A DNA stretch of 64,000 nucleotides from Pseudorasbora parva (GCF_024679245.1 NC_090179.1:8185327-8249326), one strand, 5' to 3'. Shown: positions 22,785-34,497, counted from the stretch's first letter. Notes: generated by a model from the letters alone, not told the origin. Made by a program: numbers and translations.

Positions 22785-24120
22785 TGTTGATCCTGTCCAC
22801 CAGCGCTGTTGGCAGAGTGAGAGCGGCGCTGGTTGGTCTGATCAGGACAGTCCCTCTTCCAGTGGCCAGGTGATAAGCACTTCAAACACCTGTTCTCTCG
22901 CCTGCAGTGAGACAATGTGGAATGATCAGAAGCCCTACATACCCTGCACACCTTTTGAAACGAGTGAGGGACTGCGACTTGAGCTCTGGGGTTAGCTGGC
23001 ACTTGTGTATGCTGTGTAACCAGTCGGTCTAACAAGTTCACCAAACTCCTCATGCAGTCATTGTCAACACTCGCAGTAGTCATGGGCAACGGAGATGGCA
23101 CAGATGGTACAGTGATGTTTGAGGCTGGTGTATTATCAGCCATAGGCACATGACACTGGGAAACGACTTTGTGCTCTACTGTGCTCACCTTAAGTGGCCT
23201 AACCGTTGCAGCTTGAGTTTTCCTCCCCTGCATGTGCTCATCAAGCCTCTCCTGGATCTCACATGCCGACCATTTCTCAGCAGACTTGAACTTGAAAACA
23301 CTTGCAAGAGACTGGTCTGGGCAGTATTTGATGAACATCATACTGACTTCATGGCCTGGGTCATCAATGCTACGACCTTGCCTTTTTAGATACTCATCCG
23401 CTACATCAACTGTTTTGTTTAGCCTATCCAGTATTCCATAGCATCTTCACCTGGCATGGGCAATGTACTGTAGAAATCTGCTAAAGGCATGTTTGAGTAA
23501 GTCAGTTCGCTGAAGTGTTGTTTCAGAATGTCAAAAATCACATGGGGATTTGCATCATGGTTAATAGATTTGTCGTTACGCAGCTTTATCCTCACCACAT
23601 CCCCTGCTTTGCCCATAAGCTTTGCCAGGACTTCTTGTGACTGCTCAATCACTGGAATGGCTCGTTTCTTTAAATACAGAGTCATAAGATTTTCCCACTC
23701 ATGAACTGTGAATTTATCTGAGCTATCACCCCTGAATATTGGAGGCTCTCTTATGTCTGACTGCATGACAACCTTGACGTTAGGTAATGTCATCTCTGAG
23801 GGCTGTACAGGAATACTGGTGTTCTGTGTGCACCTGTCAGATTGTAGCTTAGCTGTAATGGATTCACCTAGCTTCTCAGCTAACTGTGTAATGAGTGAGC
23901 TTAAGTCTGGATTCTGCCCAACTTGGCTTGGCATGGCACGATCTACATAACGTGTAGAGGTAAGCTGTGGGGTGTGTAACGCTGTGACACTAGGCCCTGG
24001 TGTTCTGGACTCTAAGGTTCGAAAGAACAAACCCCTACCCACACCAAACTGGTCCTCAAAAGAGTCACGCTCAGCACCATCAATTTCACTCTCTGCAAAA
24101 TATGTGTAACCCTCTGCCAT
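22775..24120 (-). pseudogene. Gag of gypsy element 1 (one frameshift)
   Basis: The frame from ATG 24120 runs 233 codons and stops at 23419. The next frame takes over just before that stop (LNKTVDVADEYLKRQG) and runs on to the TAG at 22775. It includes a CCHC zinc knuckle CLKCLSPGHWKRDC (C-x2-C-x4-H-x4-C, about 22892-22851) preceded by a second Cys/His cluster, CRVCRASDHSTLSHC. A one-base loss near 23425 (TGGATAGGC) accounts for the break. The product would form the virus-like particle and bind RNA. Confidence 0.85.
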
Positions 24121-24437
24121 ATTTCAGTCACTCATACACAGAAAAGAAATGTGAATAATAATAAAAAATATATAGCCAATAAAATAAAATCTAAATGGCT
24201 AAACTGGAAGAGCACAAGAAAAAAAAAAAATCTAGAATAATCACATCAATCAGCAATTAATTGCACATCAGTAAAGCACTCTTTTAAATGCTTTTATATT
24301 GAATACAAAAAAAATTAATATCAGGCTGCAGTCCAAGGGAATACCTGACCACGGTGAAAGGTGAGTGAATGCAGCTTCCCACGGCGAACGAGCTGACGTC
24401 GATCTTCAGACCAATCCTTGAAAGGTCACGGCACCAT
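24121..24437 (-). other. Leader region and primer binding site of gypsy element 1
   Basis: The spacer between 5' LTR and gag. Immediately after the LTR the minus strand reads TGGTGCCGTGACC (24436-24424), which matches the 3' end of tRNA-His from memory, except for the last base. The rest is A/T-rich and likely holds packaging signals. Confidence 0.65.
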
Positions 24438-24918
24438 TGTAACGGGCGCGCTGTGTCTTTAACAGGTTGTTAGGTTGAATGCACGCCCATTAACCCTTGT
24501 ATATTCTTGCGTTGTGTTCTTGTTGGGTTGAATGAAGGAAAGACGCAGACCACGATCAATTGCTGGTTTCTCTTTTAATGAAGGTGAAACAGCAAATTTG
24601 GTTCCTCTCAGCGAACCTGGTGCAGACTGTACAAATCAACAAAAAAATACATAAGTCACATGCAGCCTCCTCCACACAGGTTTCAAGCTCCTTCTCTCAG
24701 CTAGTCTGGCGCAAACTGAAAGAAGCGCGTGAATGACGCCACAAAGCCTGCGACACTCTTAAAGTAACAGTACAGGTATTAACATTATGGTCTGAATACA
24801 ACATCCAGCCATAAATATTGACAATAGAACATACAGAAAACATATAGAAAACAATGTTAATCAGGATTTGGTGACATTTCAACCGTTAAAGTAAAGATAT
24901 AATTTCAACCTGGTTACA
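24438..24918 (-). repeat. 5' LTR of gypsy element 1
   Basis: 481-bp partner of the LTR at 17306-17786, containing the promoter for the minus-strand transcript. It abuts the CACT duplication and the remainder of the CACTG element. Confidence 0.93.
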
Positions 24919-27805
24919 CACTGTAAAAAAATGCTGTAAAAAAACGGCCACATTTTGACAGTAAAATGCGGTTTTCCATTAAAACAGTAATATACTGTAG
25001 AAAACAATGCATTCTGGGAAATATTTGTCATTTTCGAGAAAATAGCCAACAGTAATATACTGTGAATTAACACGCTTAAAGTCGACACTCAGAGGCTGTG
25101 TTCAAAATCACTCCCTATCCCCTTATTCACTATTCCCTACACTAGTTCACTGATATAGACCACTCGACAGAGAGAGAGGAAAGAAGAGAGTGAATTCAGA
25201 CACTGATGAACACCTGCTGTTTTCACTGAAGGAAAGAGAAACATGATTTCATCAACTGAAGATAAAAGAAGACATTAAATCTCTGAAGATCTCATCAGAG
25301 GATTAAACAACTCCACAAACAGCATTACCAGCTTCACACATTACTAACCAGACTGACTTTATTTCTGTCAGACGTCGACAGAAGCTCTTATTGAGAATTA
25401 TCAGATGATGTTTGATTGTTTCTTCTGGCGTTACCATTATGGTGATCAGTGTTTGCTTTAGTTGGGCTCTTGAACATTGACACAATAACATTAGTTTTTC
25501 TCTCACTGCTGTAATAGTGTGTTTTCAATACATGTGTTATAGCAAGCAAAGCTGAGAAAAAAACATGAGTTGGTTATGTTGACTATTTAATAATAGTTTA
25601 ATTCACTATTCATTTACTAGTCTTATCTATAAACATGTAGTTGACGCTTAATTTTTTGCAAAACTTGAACCCTACAATTTTATAACATCAGTATTGCAAC
25701 AACCAGATAGTTTGAAGAGCATGGGAACGCTTGTGGTCAAAACATCTGAATTAATCTGACTCACATAGACATCAAGAATCGGCGTATGAATCTCAGCCGT
25801 GGTGACACTCAAAACTCCCAGCATGCATTGCGGCACGAATAAATTATGCTGCTGAATAGCCTGGTTATTTTCTTTAATTCTTATTATTTGCGTTATTTTT
25901 GCTGCTGTTGTTGTGTTGACTTTGAGTAGTGTTTTGTGATGATCAGAGTTGATCTGTTCGTTTTTTTTATTGATTGTCACCATTGTTGAGATTCATACGC
26001 TGATTCTTCATGTCTATGTGAGTCTAAATGACAGCAGAGAGCAAACTAATTTTTGAACTCATGACTTTATAAATTATAACTAATTCCTAATCAGTGGTTG
26101 ATAATTTCAGAAAGGTCCCAGTTTAATAATATAAAATAAGAGTAAATGTATGTGTTTTTAAAAGAATGGGCTTGTTTGGGGAAGAAACACTGGACAAGAT
26201 TAACAAGCTAAACATCCTATTACAATTATAGCAAAACATAGTCAATAACTTCTGACCATATTTTTTTTTTCTTGGCTTTTTGGCTACAATAAATGTGTTT
26301 AAGAAATACACAGTTATAGCAGACTGACTATCATTACAAAGTCAAGGGCCAAGATCCCAACTGAAGCAAACACTGATCACGATAATGGTGACCAAATATT
26401 TTCAGTTAAACATCAACACCCAAAGATCTGATAATTCCCAATAAGAGCTTCTGTCGACATCTGACAGGAATAAAGTCAGTCTGGTTAGTAATGTGTGACG
26501 CTGGTAATGCTGTTTGTGGAGTTGTTTAATCCTCTGCTGAGATCTTCAGAGATTTAATGTCTTCTTTATCTTCAGTTGATTTCATCTAAAGCTGTGGCTG
26601 AAGTCAGTTGTAGTTCTTGTATTTCTCTGTCCTTCAGTGATTCTTGTTAACAGGTGTTCTCAGTTATCACTTAATTCATCTCTTAATTATCTCATGAACT
26701 TCATCAATGCTTCAATTACTCTAACACTCTGTAGTGTGTACACTTTTCAGTGTTCATTTAAAACTGAAGATTTTGCTGTGGGGTTAAAAGGGTTAAAGGG
26801 GTTAGATGAAAAAACACAGAGGGAACCGTAAATTAACAGTAAGAAACTGTAAATTAATTTACAGAAAAGTTCTGTAAAAAAAACGGCACTTTACTGGCAA
26901 CCAGAGCTGCCAGTAGATTACCGTTAAATCAAGGAAAAACAGTAATATACTGTAAAACGTAACAGTCTAATTTACCAGATGATTTAAGATATTTGCACTG
27001 AAATATTAGTGCAAGTAAAAAAAAAATTGTGCAAAGTCAGTAACTGATAAGGAGAGTAAATATTAAAATGACCTGTGTTTATGTGTTGTTGCACAAGATG
27101 ATATATAGAAGAGATCTTTTAGTTGAATTCATTAGTTTTGTGGGTTACCGTTGTGCTGAAGAGTAGAGCCTGTGCTTCAGTCCAGGATGAGCAGAGAAAC
27201 ATTGATGATATGCTGCCTGATGCTTTATTTAACGGCAGTGACTGTGTTTGCTGATGCAGTTATGAGCTGTTTGTTGAGTAATTTATCACATATGTGTGTG
27301 CTATTGCTCACAATGAACCGCAAAAAGTGAAGTTAAAGTCATGTTTCTAAATTATTTCACTACTACACCTTACAAGTGTGAAAGGACTCAAATGAAGTTT
27401 TACGATACAAACACCTATAAATACTAGTTTTAAAATGAGAACTGTTTGAAGTAATCAGTTTTCCAAATGAAAAGTTACCTTTCATGGTATTATTACGGTA
27501 AAATACTGTAAAAAATGAGAGCTGTATATAAACAGTAGAGGGCTGTAAATTAACAGTACATTGCTGGCAACCACAGCTGCCAGTAGATTACCGTTATTTT
27601 ACGACACAATTTTTTACAGTGTGCATTTCTTGACCGATTGCATGAGATTGTCACAGCATTACACCAAGTGGACCAGATGCGGTACATTGTCGTTTGGGAC
27701 AATGTCTCATTTCATCGGGCTATTCTGGTCCAGAACTGGTTCCATGATCACCCTGATTTTGAAGTTTTATACCTTCCCCCATACTCCCCCTTCCTGAATC
27801 CTATA

Positions 27806-29110
27806 TGTAGCAAGTGGCTGGTTTGTAGCGACTACGCCACCCCGGAACAACGGGGAAATAACCAAAAACACAGAACACGCAAATACGTTCCACCAAAAAT
27901 AGGCTGTAGGCGAGAGTTTCCGTATAAACAATTATTTTATTAGGGTTAAAATTGAAATACAAAATTTAAAATTGATATGAAACATCAATATTAAATGGTC
28001 TTGGTCAAATCAAAAGAGGAAATTAAATAAATGTAGGGGGCTGAGGTTTCCTTAATGAGAAGCAGGCTGATATGGTGCATACAGTGCACAAAAGAAGAAA
28101 ATCCCTCCAATCAGAATCACATCCACAAAAAGATCACTGCAAATAATGACCAAATATAGTGACACCGCAATAATGACAATCCATATCTAAGTGGAGCCCG
28201 TGCAAACCAGAATCAGCCCACTTCCCGGAAACAACCAGCTCCTGCAAAATACCAAAAAAAAGAGAACTCACATTAGAAAAACAAACATTTAAATAAAGCA
28301 AAAAAAAGAGAAATGAAATCAAAAAGTCAAGGTACTAGATGAAACAAGGATAATCAATTCTCCAAACAAATATACATTAAAAATAAAACATATACTGTCA
28401 CAGAAAGATGGCATAAACTCAGTACTGATCAAGGCTCAAGGTTTCAAATGACCGAGATCACAAATACCGCATATAGCGGTAATTAACACTTATAAAGAGC
28501 GACTGTTATTCAACAGTCAGATAACAAAACTGAGGGTTCGTGACAGCAATAACAAATCAATGAACAAAACAAAAAGAGCATACAATCCAAACGAAAACTA
28601 CTCAACAGAAATGAAACAAATCAAAACAATACAAACATCAAGCCCATTTGACCAGTGGACCAGAAGAATGACGCCCAAAGCAGCAGCGCGGCCCAGAGCG
28701 AGGGTTGGAGAGCGAGAGAGAGAGCTGCACAGTGAACAATAAACCCTTATGATTAGACTAAGTGACACTCGCGCGCACACACACGGATGCGTCAAACAGT
28801 CATATAGTAGCTCCTTTAAACTGTTGATTAACAGCTGATGTTCTGACCTGGCTATTGTGCTGCCATGACGCACGAGTGGGCACTGTAAACACCGCACTGG
28901 GGGTAAGCAGAACACCACACACACACAGCCTTAACGGAGCGACGTCACACTCCAAAAATCCAACACAGTGAGAGAAAAGGGGCGGGCTTTCAACCAAGAC
29001 GCATTCCAGGGGGCATAAACAACAGGTTTATATACAAAAACGAGGCGGTACCTTATTGGACACGCATTTAATAAGGTGACGTTTCAAAACACGTGACCCA
29101 CATCACTACA
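27806..29110 (-). repeat. 3' LTR of gypsy element 2
   Basis: 1305 bp, twin of 34746-36050. Open frames inside (for example near 28560-28924) recur in the other LTR and are not genes. Confidence 0.94.
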
Positions 29111-29126
29111 TTTTACCCCCCATTTT
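29111..29126 (-). other. Polypurine tract of gypsy element 2
   Basis: The minus strand reads AAAAATGGGGGTAAAA directly before the 3' LTR, the usual place for the plus-strand primer. Confidence 0.6.
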
Positions 29127-29167
29127 TGTGTCGTCGCCCCGACGATAAACTATACAAACCCCTGGTC

Positions 29168-32100
29168 TTAGTCCCATGGTCTAAACAGCCCAGACGTAAT
29201 GCTAGATATAGACCCTGGAACGCATACAACATCCCTTACATTGTCCACTGCTCGTGGAAGATGGTGGACATTAGAATGTTGCCCTGCTGTGGCTCGCCTC
29301 GTTCGTCGCACAACACCCACATCATCCCTCTGCTGAGCAGGGGGAAGAAAAACAGACTCACCCATAAGGCCCTGGTCAACATCACACACCAACTCGCCAT
29401 TTACAGAAGGCATGGGTACCACAGAAGAAGGTCCTGCCACCTCCAAAGGAGGGATCGATTCTTCGCGCATCACAAAAGACTCTGGTGACCGATACTCAGC
29501 TGAAACCGCAGGCTGTAATGCCCTAGTTTGACCTAACCTGAGCTGAGAACTATCTGGGATGGCAACCCAAAGATCTAGCTCTTCTTGATCTCCTGGGGAA
29601 GATGGCGATCTAGCTAGGGGGCTCTCAGGATAAACAACACTTGATGAGACTTGTTGTATTCGGGTCTTCATCAGAGAGCGGTGTACATGCCGAATCTTAC
29701 CCAAATCATCCACAGGTGCAACAGCGTACACCGAACCGCCATCTTTTGGTGCACGCATAACCTGAAACACCACCGAGCTCCACAGGTCCTGGATTTTATG
29801 GCGGCCTCTCACGCTATGATCCCGGAGATAAACCAGCTGACCCTCCCTCAGTGGTGGATCACGGACCTGCTGATCATGCTGTTTCTTACGGCGTTCAGCA
29901 GCTGCCTTCAAACGTTCCCGTGCCCCCTCAAAGGCAACGTGCATCCTAGCTTGATGCTCTGCAATCCACTCATGAACCCCACCCTCACCAGGTTCCTGGA
30001 CCCTACCTAACAAGAAATCAACAGGAAGTCTGGGTTCCTGGCCAAACATCAGGAAATACGGGGACTCACCTGTTGCCTGGTGAGGAGTGGTGTTATAACA
30101 GAACAAGATCTGTGGAAGGCAAGTGGCCCAATCCCTTTTTCTGGAAACTGGCAATGTGCGCAGAAGGTTATGAAGGGTTCGATTAAACCGCTCGCACTGG
30201 CCGTTGCCAGCTGGGTGATAAGGTGTTGTACGAGATTTTTCAATCCCATAAAATCTACAGAGTTGCTTCATAAGGGCTGACTCGAAATTCCGACCCTGGT
30301 CTGAGTGGATACGACCTGGGACCCCAAACCTAAAGAACCACTCCGTAACCAAGACCTGTACTACTGTCTCAGCCCGCTGGTCTCGAGTTGGAACAGCTAG
30401 AGTATATTTAGTGAACACATCTGTCAAAACTAAAACAGTCTCATGTCCAGAACTAGACGGCTCAAGCATCGTAAAATCAACAGCTAGTATCTCATTTGGT
30501 TTGGAAGCCAGGACATGACCCATAAAGCCCCGGGCCAACGGTTGGGTGTCTTTAGCCAGTTGACATCTCTCACATTCCCTAACCCATTGTGCCACCTCTG
30601 CGGACATCCCTGGCCAATAACAACGCTGACGTATCAATTCAGTAGTGCGCTCAACACCCTGGTGTCCATGGTGTTGGTGCAGCTGAGTCACCACGTCATG
30701 CTTTAAAGACACGGGCAAAATCAACTGTAACACTTCCTCACCTCCATCAGAGCGTGACACGCGGCGATAAAGGACTCCATCCTTTTTCAACAGACGGTCC
30801 CATTGCCGAAGCAATGTGAGAACAGGCTTGGGAAGCTGCTGCCGCTCCACAAAACTGGGAAATATCCCCTGCTCCCAAAAGGCCAAAACCCTCCCAATAT
30901 CAGGATCTGCCTCCTGTAGAGAACTCAAATCCTCCAAGGAGAAACTGGGGAATGCTGTGACAACTGCTTGGCTTACTTGTACTGCTGGTTCTACCTCTAC
31001 TGCCTGTCTTACTACTGCTGGAATGATAGTACCTGGTAAGAAACTCTCCCGTACTTCCTGACAAAACTGATTCTGTCTAGAAAGGGCATCAGCGTTCCGG
31101 TTGCATCTCCCAGAGCGATAACGAACCTCAAAGTCGAAGGAGGCCAATTGGGCTGCCCAGCGTTGTTCAGTAGCTCCTAATTTAGCCGATGTCAGGTGGC
31201 TAAGGGGGTTGTTATCAGTATAAACAATGCACTTCTGACCCAAAAGGTATTCTCTAAATTTCTCGGTCATGGCCCACTTGAGCGCAACAAATTCCAACTT
31301 CATGGAACTATAGTTGGTCATGTTGCGCTCAGTGGGCCTAAGACCACGACTAGCATAAGCAATAGGACGCACCTTATTTCCCTGGTCCTGCGAGAGTACT
31401 GCGCCCAACCCACTATGGCTAGCGTCCACCTCTAATATAAAGGGCTGGGAGAAGTCTGCATATGCCAACACTGGGGTGGAAGAGAGCCTATTCTTCAATC
31501 CCTCAAAGCTCACCTGACACTGCTCTGTCCAAGCCTCCGAAAATACCTCATCTGCTCGTTTTCTGGGTCCCGAACCAGCACACACTGCAACCAGCTTATG
31601 TAGGGGGGCCGCCAACTTGGCAAACCCCTCCACAAAGCGGCGATAATAACTGGCGAAACCCAGAAATGAACGCAACTCAGCCACATTAGATGGACGCCGC
31701 CAATTAGCCACCGCTTCAATCTTTGCAGGGTCAGTCGATACCCCCTGAGCTGATATGACATGACCCAAATACTTTACCTCTCTTTGGAAAAATGCACACT
31801 TGCTTAACTTTACTTTAAGTCCTTCCTGTTCTAGCCGGCTCAGGACCACTTCCAAGCGCTCCAAATGTTGACCTACAGAGGCAGAATATACTATCACATC
31901 ATCCAGGTATAAAAGCAAGGATTGGCACTGTTGATCCCCAAACAGCCGCTCCATTAACCTCTGAAAGGTGCCTGGGGCATTGCATAGGCCAAAGGGCATA
32001 CGGTTCCACTCAAAGAGTCCGAAAGGTGTACAGAAAGCAGTCTTAAACCGATCTTTCTCAGTGACTGGAACCTGATTATACCCACTGGCTAGATCAAGTG

Positions 32101-33427
32101 TTGAAAACCAACAGGCACCACTCAGGGAATCCAGGGACTCATCAATTCGAGGCAGAGGGAACGCATCTTTCCTAGTTCTGGCATTAAGTTGACGGTAATC
32201 AACGCACATGCGTAGACTACCATCTTTCTTTTTAACCAGCACAATGGGAGAGGCATACGGACTACAACTTTCCCGGATGATCTTTGCCTCAAGTAACTGA
32301 TTTATGTGAGACTTTACAACCTCATACTCGGACGGGGGTATCCGCCTAAACCGCTGTCGTATGGGAGTCTCATCTACCAAAGGGATATCATGAGAAATTA
32401 AATTGGTACAACCCAAGTCTCCCTCCTGGGCAGAAAACACTGACTGAAACTTATAGAGCAAAGCCCTTACCTGCTTCTGCTCTACCTCAGAAAAACTTGA
32501 CAAGTCAACTGCTTCGACCTGCTCCTGTACAGTAAGTCCCACTTCTGCATCCTGAGAACCAACAACAGCTATGACTGGCTGAACCTCGGTCACACCTGTG
32601 GGCAAACTCACCACATAAACACTACTCAAAGTGCCAAGCAGAGAACGAGGATAAAGCATGACATCAGTCACACCAACATTAACCACTGGGATATAAGCTG
32701 TTCCTTGGCTAACCTGAACTACTGCCGGTGAAGACAACAATCCAACAGGCAAACCAAAATCAGGAGGCTCAAAAAGTACCACACCACTGGAATATTCGGA
32801 GGAGCACGTTGCAGGGACAAACTTGAGCATGCCCCCTGGAATGCGACAGGGTCTACGGCCCCGAACTCTAACCTTACCAATGCGACTTATACTAGTCATA
32901 GTGTTAACGTCTGAGCAATGTTGTAATGCCTGAGATACGAAGTGCGGTGCTTTTGACACATCCGGTAAATTGAAAAGGGCAGGGCCATGCTGTCCAAAGA
33001 GCTCCTGGTAACATCGTTTAAGAACATTCATTCCGAGAACTCCCGGAACCTTATCACACAAGCCACCAGGAGGATCTTTGACAACAAGCACCCCACAATT
33101 TGAAATCATTTGGCCACAGAGCGAAATATCCAATTCCATATAACCAAGATAAGGAATGGAAAGACCGTTGGCGGCACGGAGCTGTAACCATTGACAGGAC
33201 CTGAGTCGCTCCTGACCCCAAGGTTCAAAATGTTGCAGAAAACAGCTTTCTGTAATAGTGGAGACCATAGAACCTGTGTCAATCAAACAGGGCACTGGCA
33301 CTCCACCTACAGAAGCAACAAGATGGGGACAAGACGACATTAAACGAGACGTTGAACTATGACCTTTCGACAAACCAGAACCGATATAATCCCCAACCGA
33401 GCTGTGGCTCTGCAGCCCGGTGGGCAT
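29168..33427 (-). CDS. Pol polyprotein of gypsy element 2, intact
   Basis: A 1419-codon open frame. Near residue 50 is the protease active site LIDTGSMVS. Reverse transcriptase shows LDLASGYNQVPV, MPFGLCNAPGTF and the catalytic YLDDVIVYS (about 507). RNase H has DASHSGLGAV, TDNNPLSHL and NADALSR. Integrase has an HHCC zinc motif (HHGHQGVERT to CERCQLAK, about 950), then VDFTML, IHSDQGRNFES (about 1040) and NGQCERFN, with a C-terminal domain and a long Ser/Pro-rich tail. All key residues are present. The start ATG overlaps the gag stop as TAATG, so translation probably restarts after gag. The frame is -1 relative to gag, but no canonical slippery heptamer is seen. Confidence 0.95.
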   Translation of the reverse strand: MPTGLQSHSSVGDYIGSGLSKGHSSTSRLMSSCPHLVASVGGVPVPCLIDTGSMVSTITESCFLQHFEPWGQERLRSCQWLQLRAANGLSIPYLGYMELDISLCGQMISNCGVLVVKDPPGGLCDKVPGVLGMNVLKRCYQELFGQHGPALFNLPDVSKAPHFVSQALQHCSDVNTMTSISRIGKVRVRGRRPCRIPGGMLKFVPATCSSEYSSGVVLFEPPDFGLPVGLLSSPAVVQVSQGTAYIPVVNVGVTDVMLYPRSLLGTLSSVYVVSLPTGVTEVQPVIAVVGSQDAEVGLTVQEQVEAVDLSSFSEVEQKQVRALLYKFQSVFSAQEGDLGCTNLISHDIPLVDETPIRQRFRRIPPSEYEVVKSHINQLLEAKIIRESCSPYASPIVLVKKKDGSLRMCVDYRQLNARTRKDAFPLPRIDESLDSLSGACWFSTLDLASGYNQVPVTEKDRFKTAFCTPFGLFEWNRMPFGLCNAPGTFQRLMERLFGDQQCQSLLLYLDDVIVYSASVGQHLERLEVVLSRLEQEGLKVKLSKCAFFQREVKYLGHVISAQGVSTDPAKIEAVANWRRPSNVAELRSFLGFASYYRRFVEGFAKLAAPLHKLVAVCAGSGPRKRADEVFSEAWTEQCQVSFEGLKNRLSSTPVLAYADFSQPFILEVDASHSGLGAVLSQDQGNKVRPIAYASRGLRPTERNMTNYSSMKLEFVALKWAMTEKFREYLLGQKCIVYTDNNPLSHLTSAKLGATEQRWAAQLASFDFEVRYRSGRCNRNADALSRQNQFCQEVRESFLPGTIIPAVVRQAVEVEPAVQVSQAVVTAFPSFSLEDLSSLQEADPDIGRVLAFWEQGIFPSFVERQQLPKPVLTLLRQWDRLLKKDGVLYRRVSRSDGGEEVLQLILPVSLKHDVVTQLHQHHGHQGVERTTELIRQRCYWPGMSAEVAQWVRECERCQLAKDTQPLARGFMGHVLASKPNEILAVDFTMLEPSSSGHETVLVLTDVFTKYTLAVPTRDQRAETVVQVLVTEWFFRFGVPGRIHSDQGRNFESALMKQLCRFYGIEKSRTTPYHPAGNGQCERFNRTLHNLLRTLPVSRKRDWATCLPQILFCYNTTPHQATGESPYFLMFGQEPRLPVDFLLGRVQEPGEGGVHEWIAEHQARMHVAFEGARERLKAAAERRKKQHDQQVRDPPLREGQLVYLRDHSVRGRHKIQDLWSSVVFQVMRAPKDGGSVYAVAPVDDLGKIRHVHRSLMKTRIQQVSSSVVYPESPLARSPSSPGDQEELDLWVAIPDSSQLRLGQTRALQPAVSAEYRSPESFVMREESIPPLEVAGPSSVVPMPSVNGELVCDVDQGLMGESVFLPPAQQRDDVGVVRRTRRATAGQHSNVHHLPRAVDNVRDVVCVPGSISSITSGLFRPWD

Positions 33428-33429
33428 TA
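33425..33429 (-). promoter_or_regulatory. Overlapping gag stop / pol start (TAATG)
   Basis: The minus strand reads TAATG, in which TAA ends gag and ATG opens the pol frame. Such overlaps support stop-and-restart translation in some viruses and retroelements. That it works so here is inferred. Confidence 0.6.
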
Positions 33430-34497
33430 GTTTTCCGAATGCGCATGAGAAGGCTGCTTACCCCCAGTGAAAGGTTCACCGGAATGTGAAGTGCGCTGAG
33501 GTACCCGCTCCCCATCGCACTCTCGAGCAAAGTGGCCTGGCCTTTGGCACCGCCTACAAATTATGGGCCCATTACGAGGGACTCGGTTACGCATTTCTGA
33601 ACCTTGCAATCGGGCAAAATTTTGCGCAAGCCGATTTAACTGTTCTTGCTGTACTTTTAACATTTCCCTTAACTCCCCTAATTCAGATGTTTGAGGTGAA
33701 CTACGAGCCCCCGCATTTCCATGAACGCCATACTGAATTCCGTGTGCCAATGGGACAGATAAACTTCGGGACCTCGCACCCCCGGGCATCCCTTCTTGCT
33801 CCCATCGAAGAGCTTCGCTCCGCACGTCTAACAAAGTGGAATTTGGCTGTTGGCGCACCAGCTGCTTAAGCTCCCGTCTCAAAGTGCTATTATTAACATA
33901 TTCAACAAATTGATCACGTAACACGATTTCAGTGTTTAACATAGCATTCGGAGACTGTTGCTTAACCTTCTCCAAGAGACTCATCAAGGCGAGGGAAAAC
34001 TCCAAGAGTGTTTCCCCCTCTTGCTGTCTCCGGGAGAAGAAAGCTTCCTGTAGAGCTACATATGACAGTGAACATCCATACAACTCACGCAGCGCGCTGA
34101 TAACTTTAGCGGGATCCCCACGCTCCTCCTCTGAACGATAACGTATCTCTTCTCGCGCCTCCCCCTCTAAGTGATCAAAAAGGAAGAAGGCCTGGTCTGC
34201 AGGGGACAAATAACGGGTTCTCATACATGCCATAGCTTCTTCAACCCATTCATTAATATCCACCCCAGACTTCCCACTAAATTTTGGGCACCTCCTATCT
34301 CTAGGTACAAACACATACCTGTCAGTTACTGGAGTATTAGTACCAGTCAGTGATGGAAGTATGGGGGCTGGGACAGAAGTACTTGGTCCTGCGACACTAA
34401 CCCCTGGGGATTCAGACGCCCTTTCCTGACGCAATCTCTCGTTGTCAGCTCTAAGTTGAGCCACAAGCTCCTTAAGTTCTTGTAATTCTCCTTCCAT
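33427..34497 (-). CDS. Gag of gypsy element 2, intact
   Basis: 356 codons. The N-terminus is a charged heptad-like helix (LQELKELVAQLRADNERLRQ), likely a coiled coil. A retrotransposon-gag capsid-type region follows (FSGKSGVDINEWVEEAM to FSRRQQEGETLLEFSLALMS). Near residues 312-326 is a CCHC knuckle CRRCQRPGHFAREC for RNA binding. It starts 248 bp inside the 5' LTR border. Unlike gag of element 1, which has a Cys/His cluster before its knuckle, it has a single knuckle, and the two gags share no obvious sequence. Confidence 0.92.
   Translation of the reverse strand: MEGELQELKELVAQLRADNERLRQERASESPGVSVAGPSTSVPAPILPSLTGTNTPVTDRYVFVPRDRRCPKFSGKSGVDINEWVEEAMACMRTRYLSPADQAFFLFDHLEGEAREEIRYRSEEERGDPAKVISALRELYGCSLSYVALQEAFFSRRQQEGETLLEFSLALMSLLEKVKQQSPNAMLNTEIVLRDQFVEYVNNSTLRRELKQLVRQQPNSTLLDVRSEALRWEQEGMPGGARSRSLSVPLAHGIQYGVHGNAGARSSPQTSELGELREMLKVQQEQLNRLAQNFARLQGSEMRNRVPRNGPIICRRCQRPGHFARECDGERVPQRTSHSGEPFTGGKQPSHAHSEN

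Larger units (their letters stand above)
17306..24918 (-). mobile_element. Ty3/gypsy LTR retrotransposon 1
   Basis: Two 481-bp LTRs (TGTAAC..GTTACA) in direct orientation enclose gag and pol read on the minus strand, with a CACT target duplication (17302-17305, 24919-24922). The order gag, protease, RT, RNase H, integrase defines Ty3/gypsy. There is no env-like frame. The LTRs match in length and in their shared frames, implying a recent insertion, but gag and integrase each carry a frameshift, so this copy is not autonomous as read. Confidence 0.93.
17302..27621. mobile_element. Foldback/CACTG-ended DNA element (EnSpm/CACTA-like ends), copy B, with a gypsy insertion
   Basis: The ends are CACTGTAAAAAA (left tip CACT at 17302-17305, the rest from 24923) and TTTTTTACAGTG (ending at 27621). 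It is flanked by TG (17300-17301 and 27622-27623) inside the transposase gene. Excision plus removal of one TG restores CTT GCA TTT in frame. The element without the gypsy copy is about 2.7 kb, has no transposase, and carries long internal inverted arms (about 25240-25480 against 26380-26590). CACTG ends with a 2-bp duplication fit EnSpm/CACTA best; the superfamily is inferred. Confidence 0.75.

Noticed and set aside
19041..24000. Plus-strand frames of 60-183 codons across gypsy 1
   Set aside because: Antisense to the pol and gag genes, with no recognisable domains.
28134..28997. Several small frames, repeated at 35074-35937
   Set aside because: They lie inside the two LTRs of gypsy 2, have no family motifs, and recur because the LTRs are duplicates.
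29651..34353. Plus-strand frames across gypsy 2
   Set aside because: Antisense shadows of the intact gag and pol.
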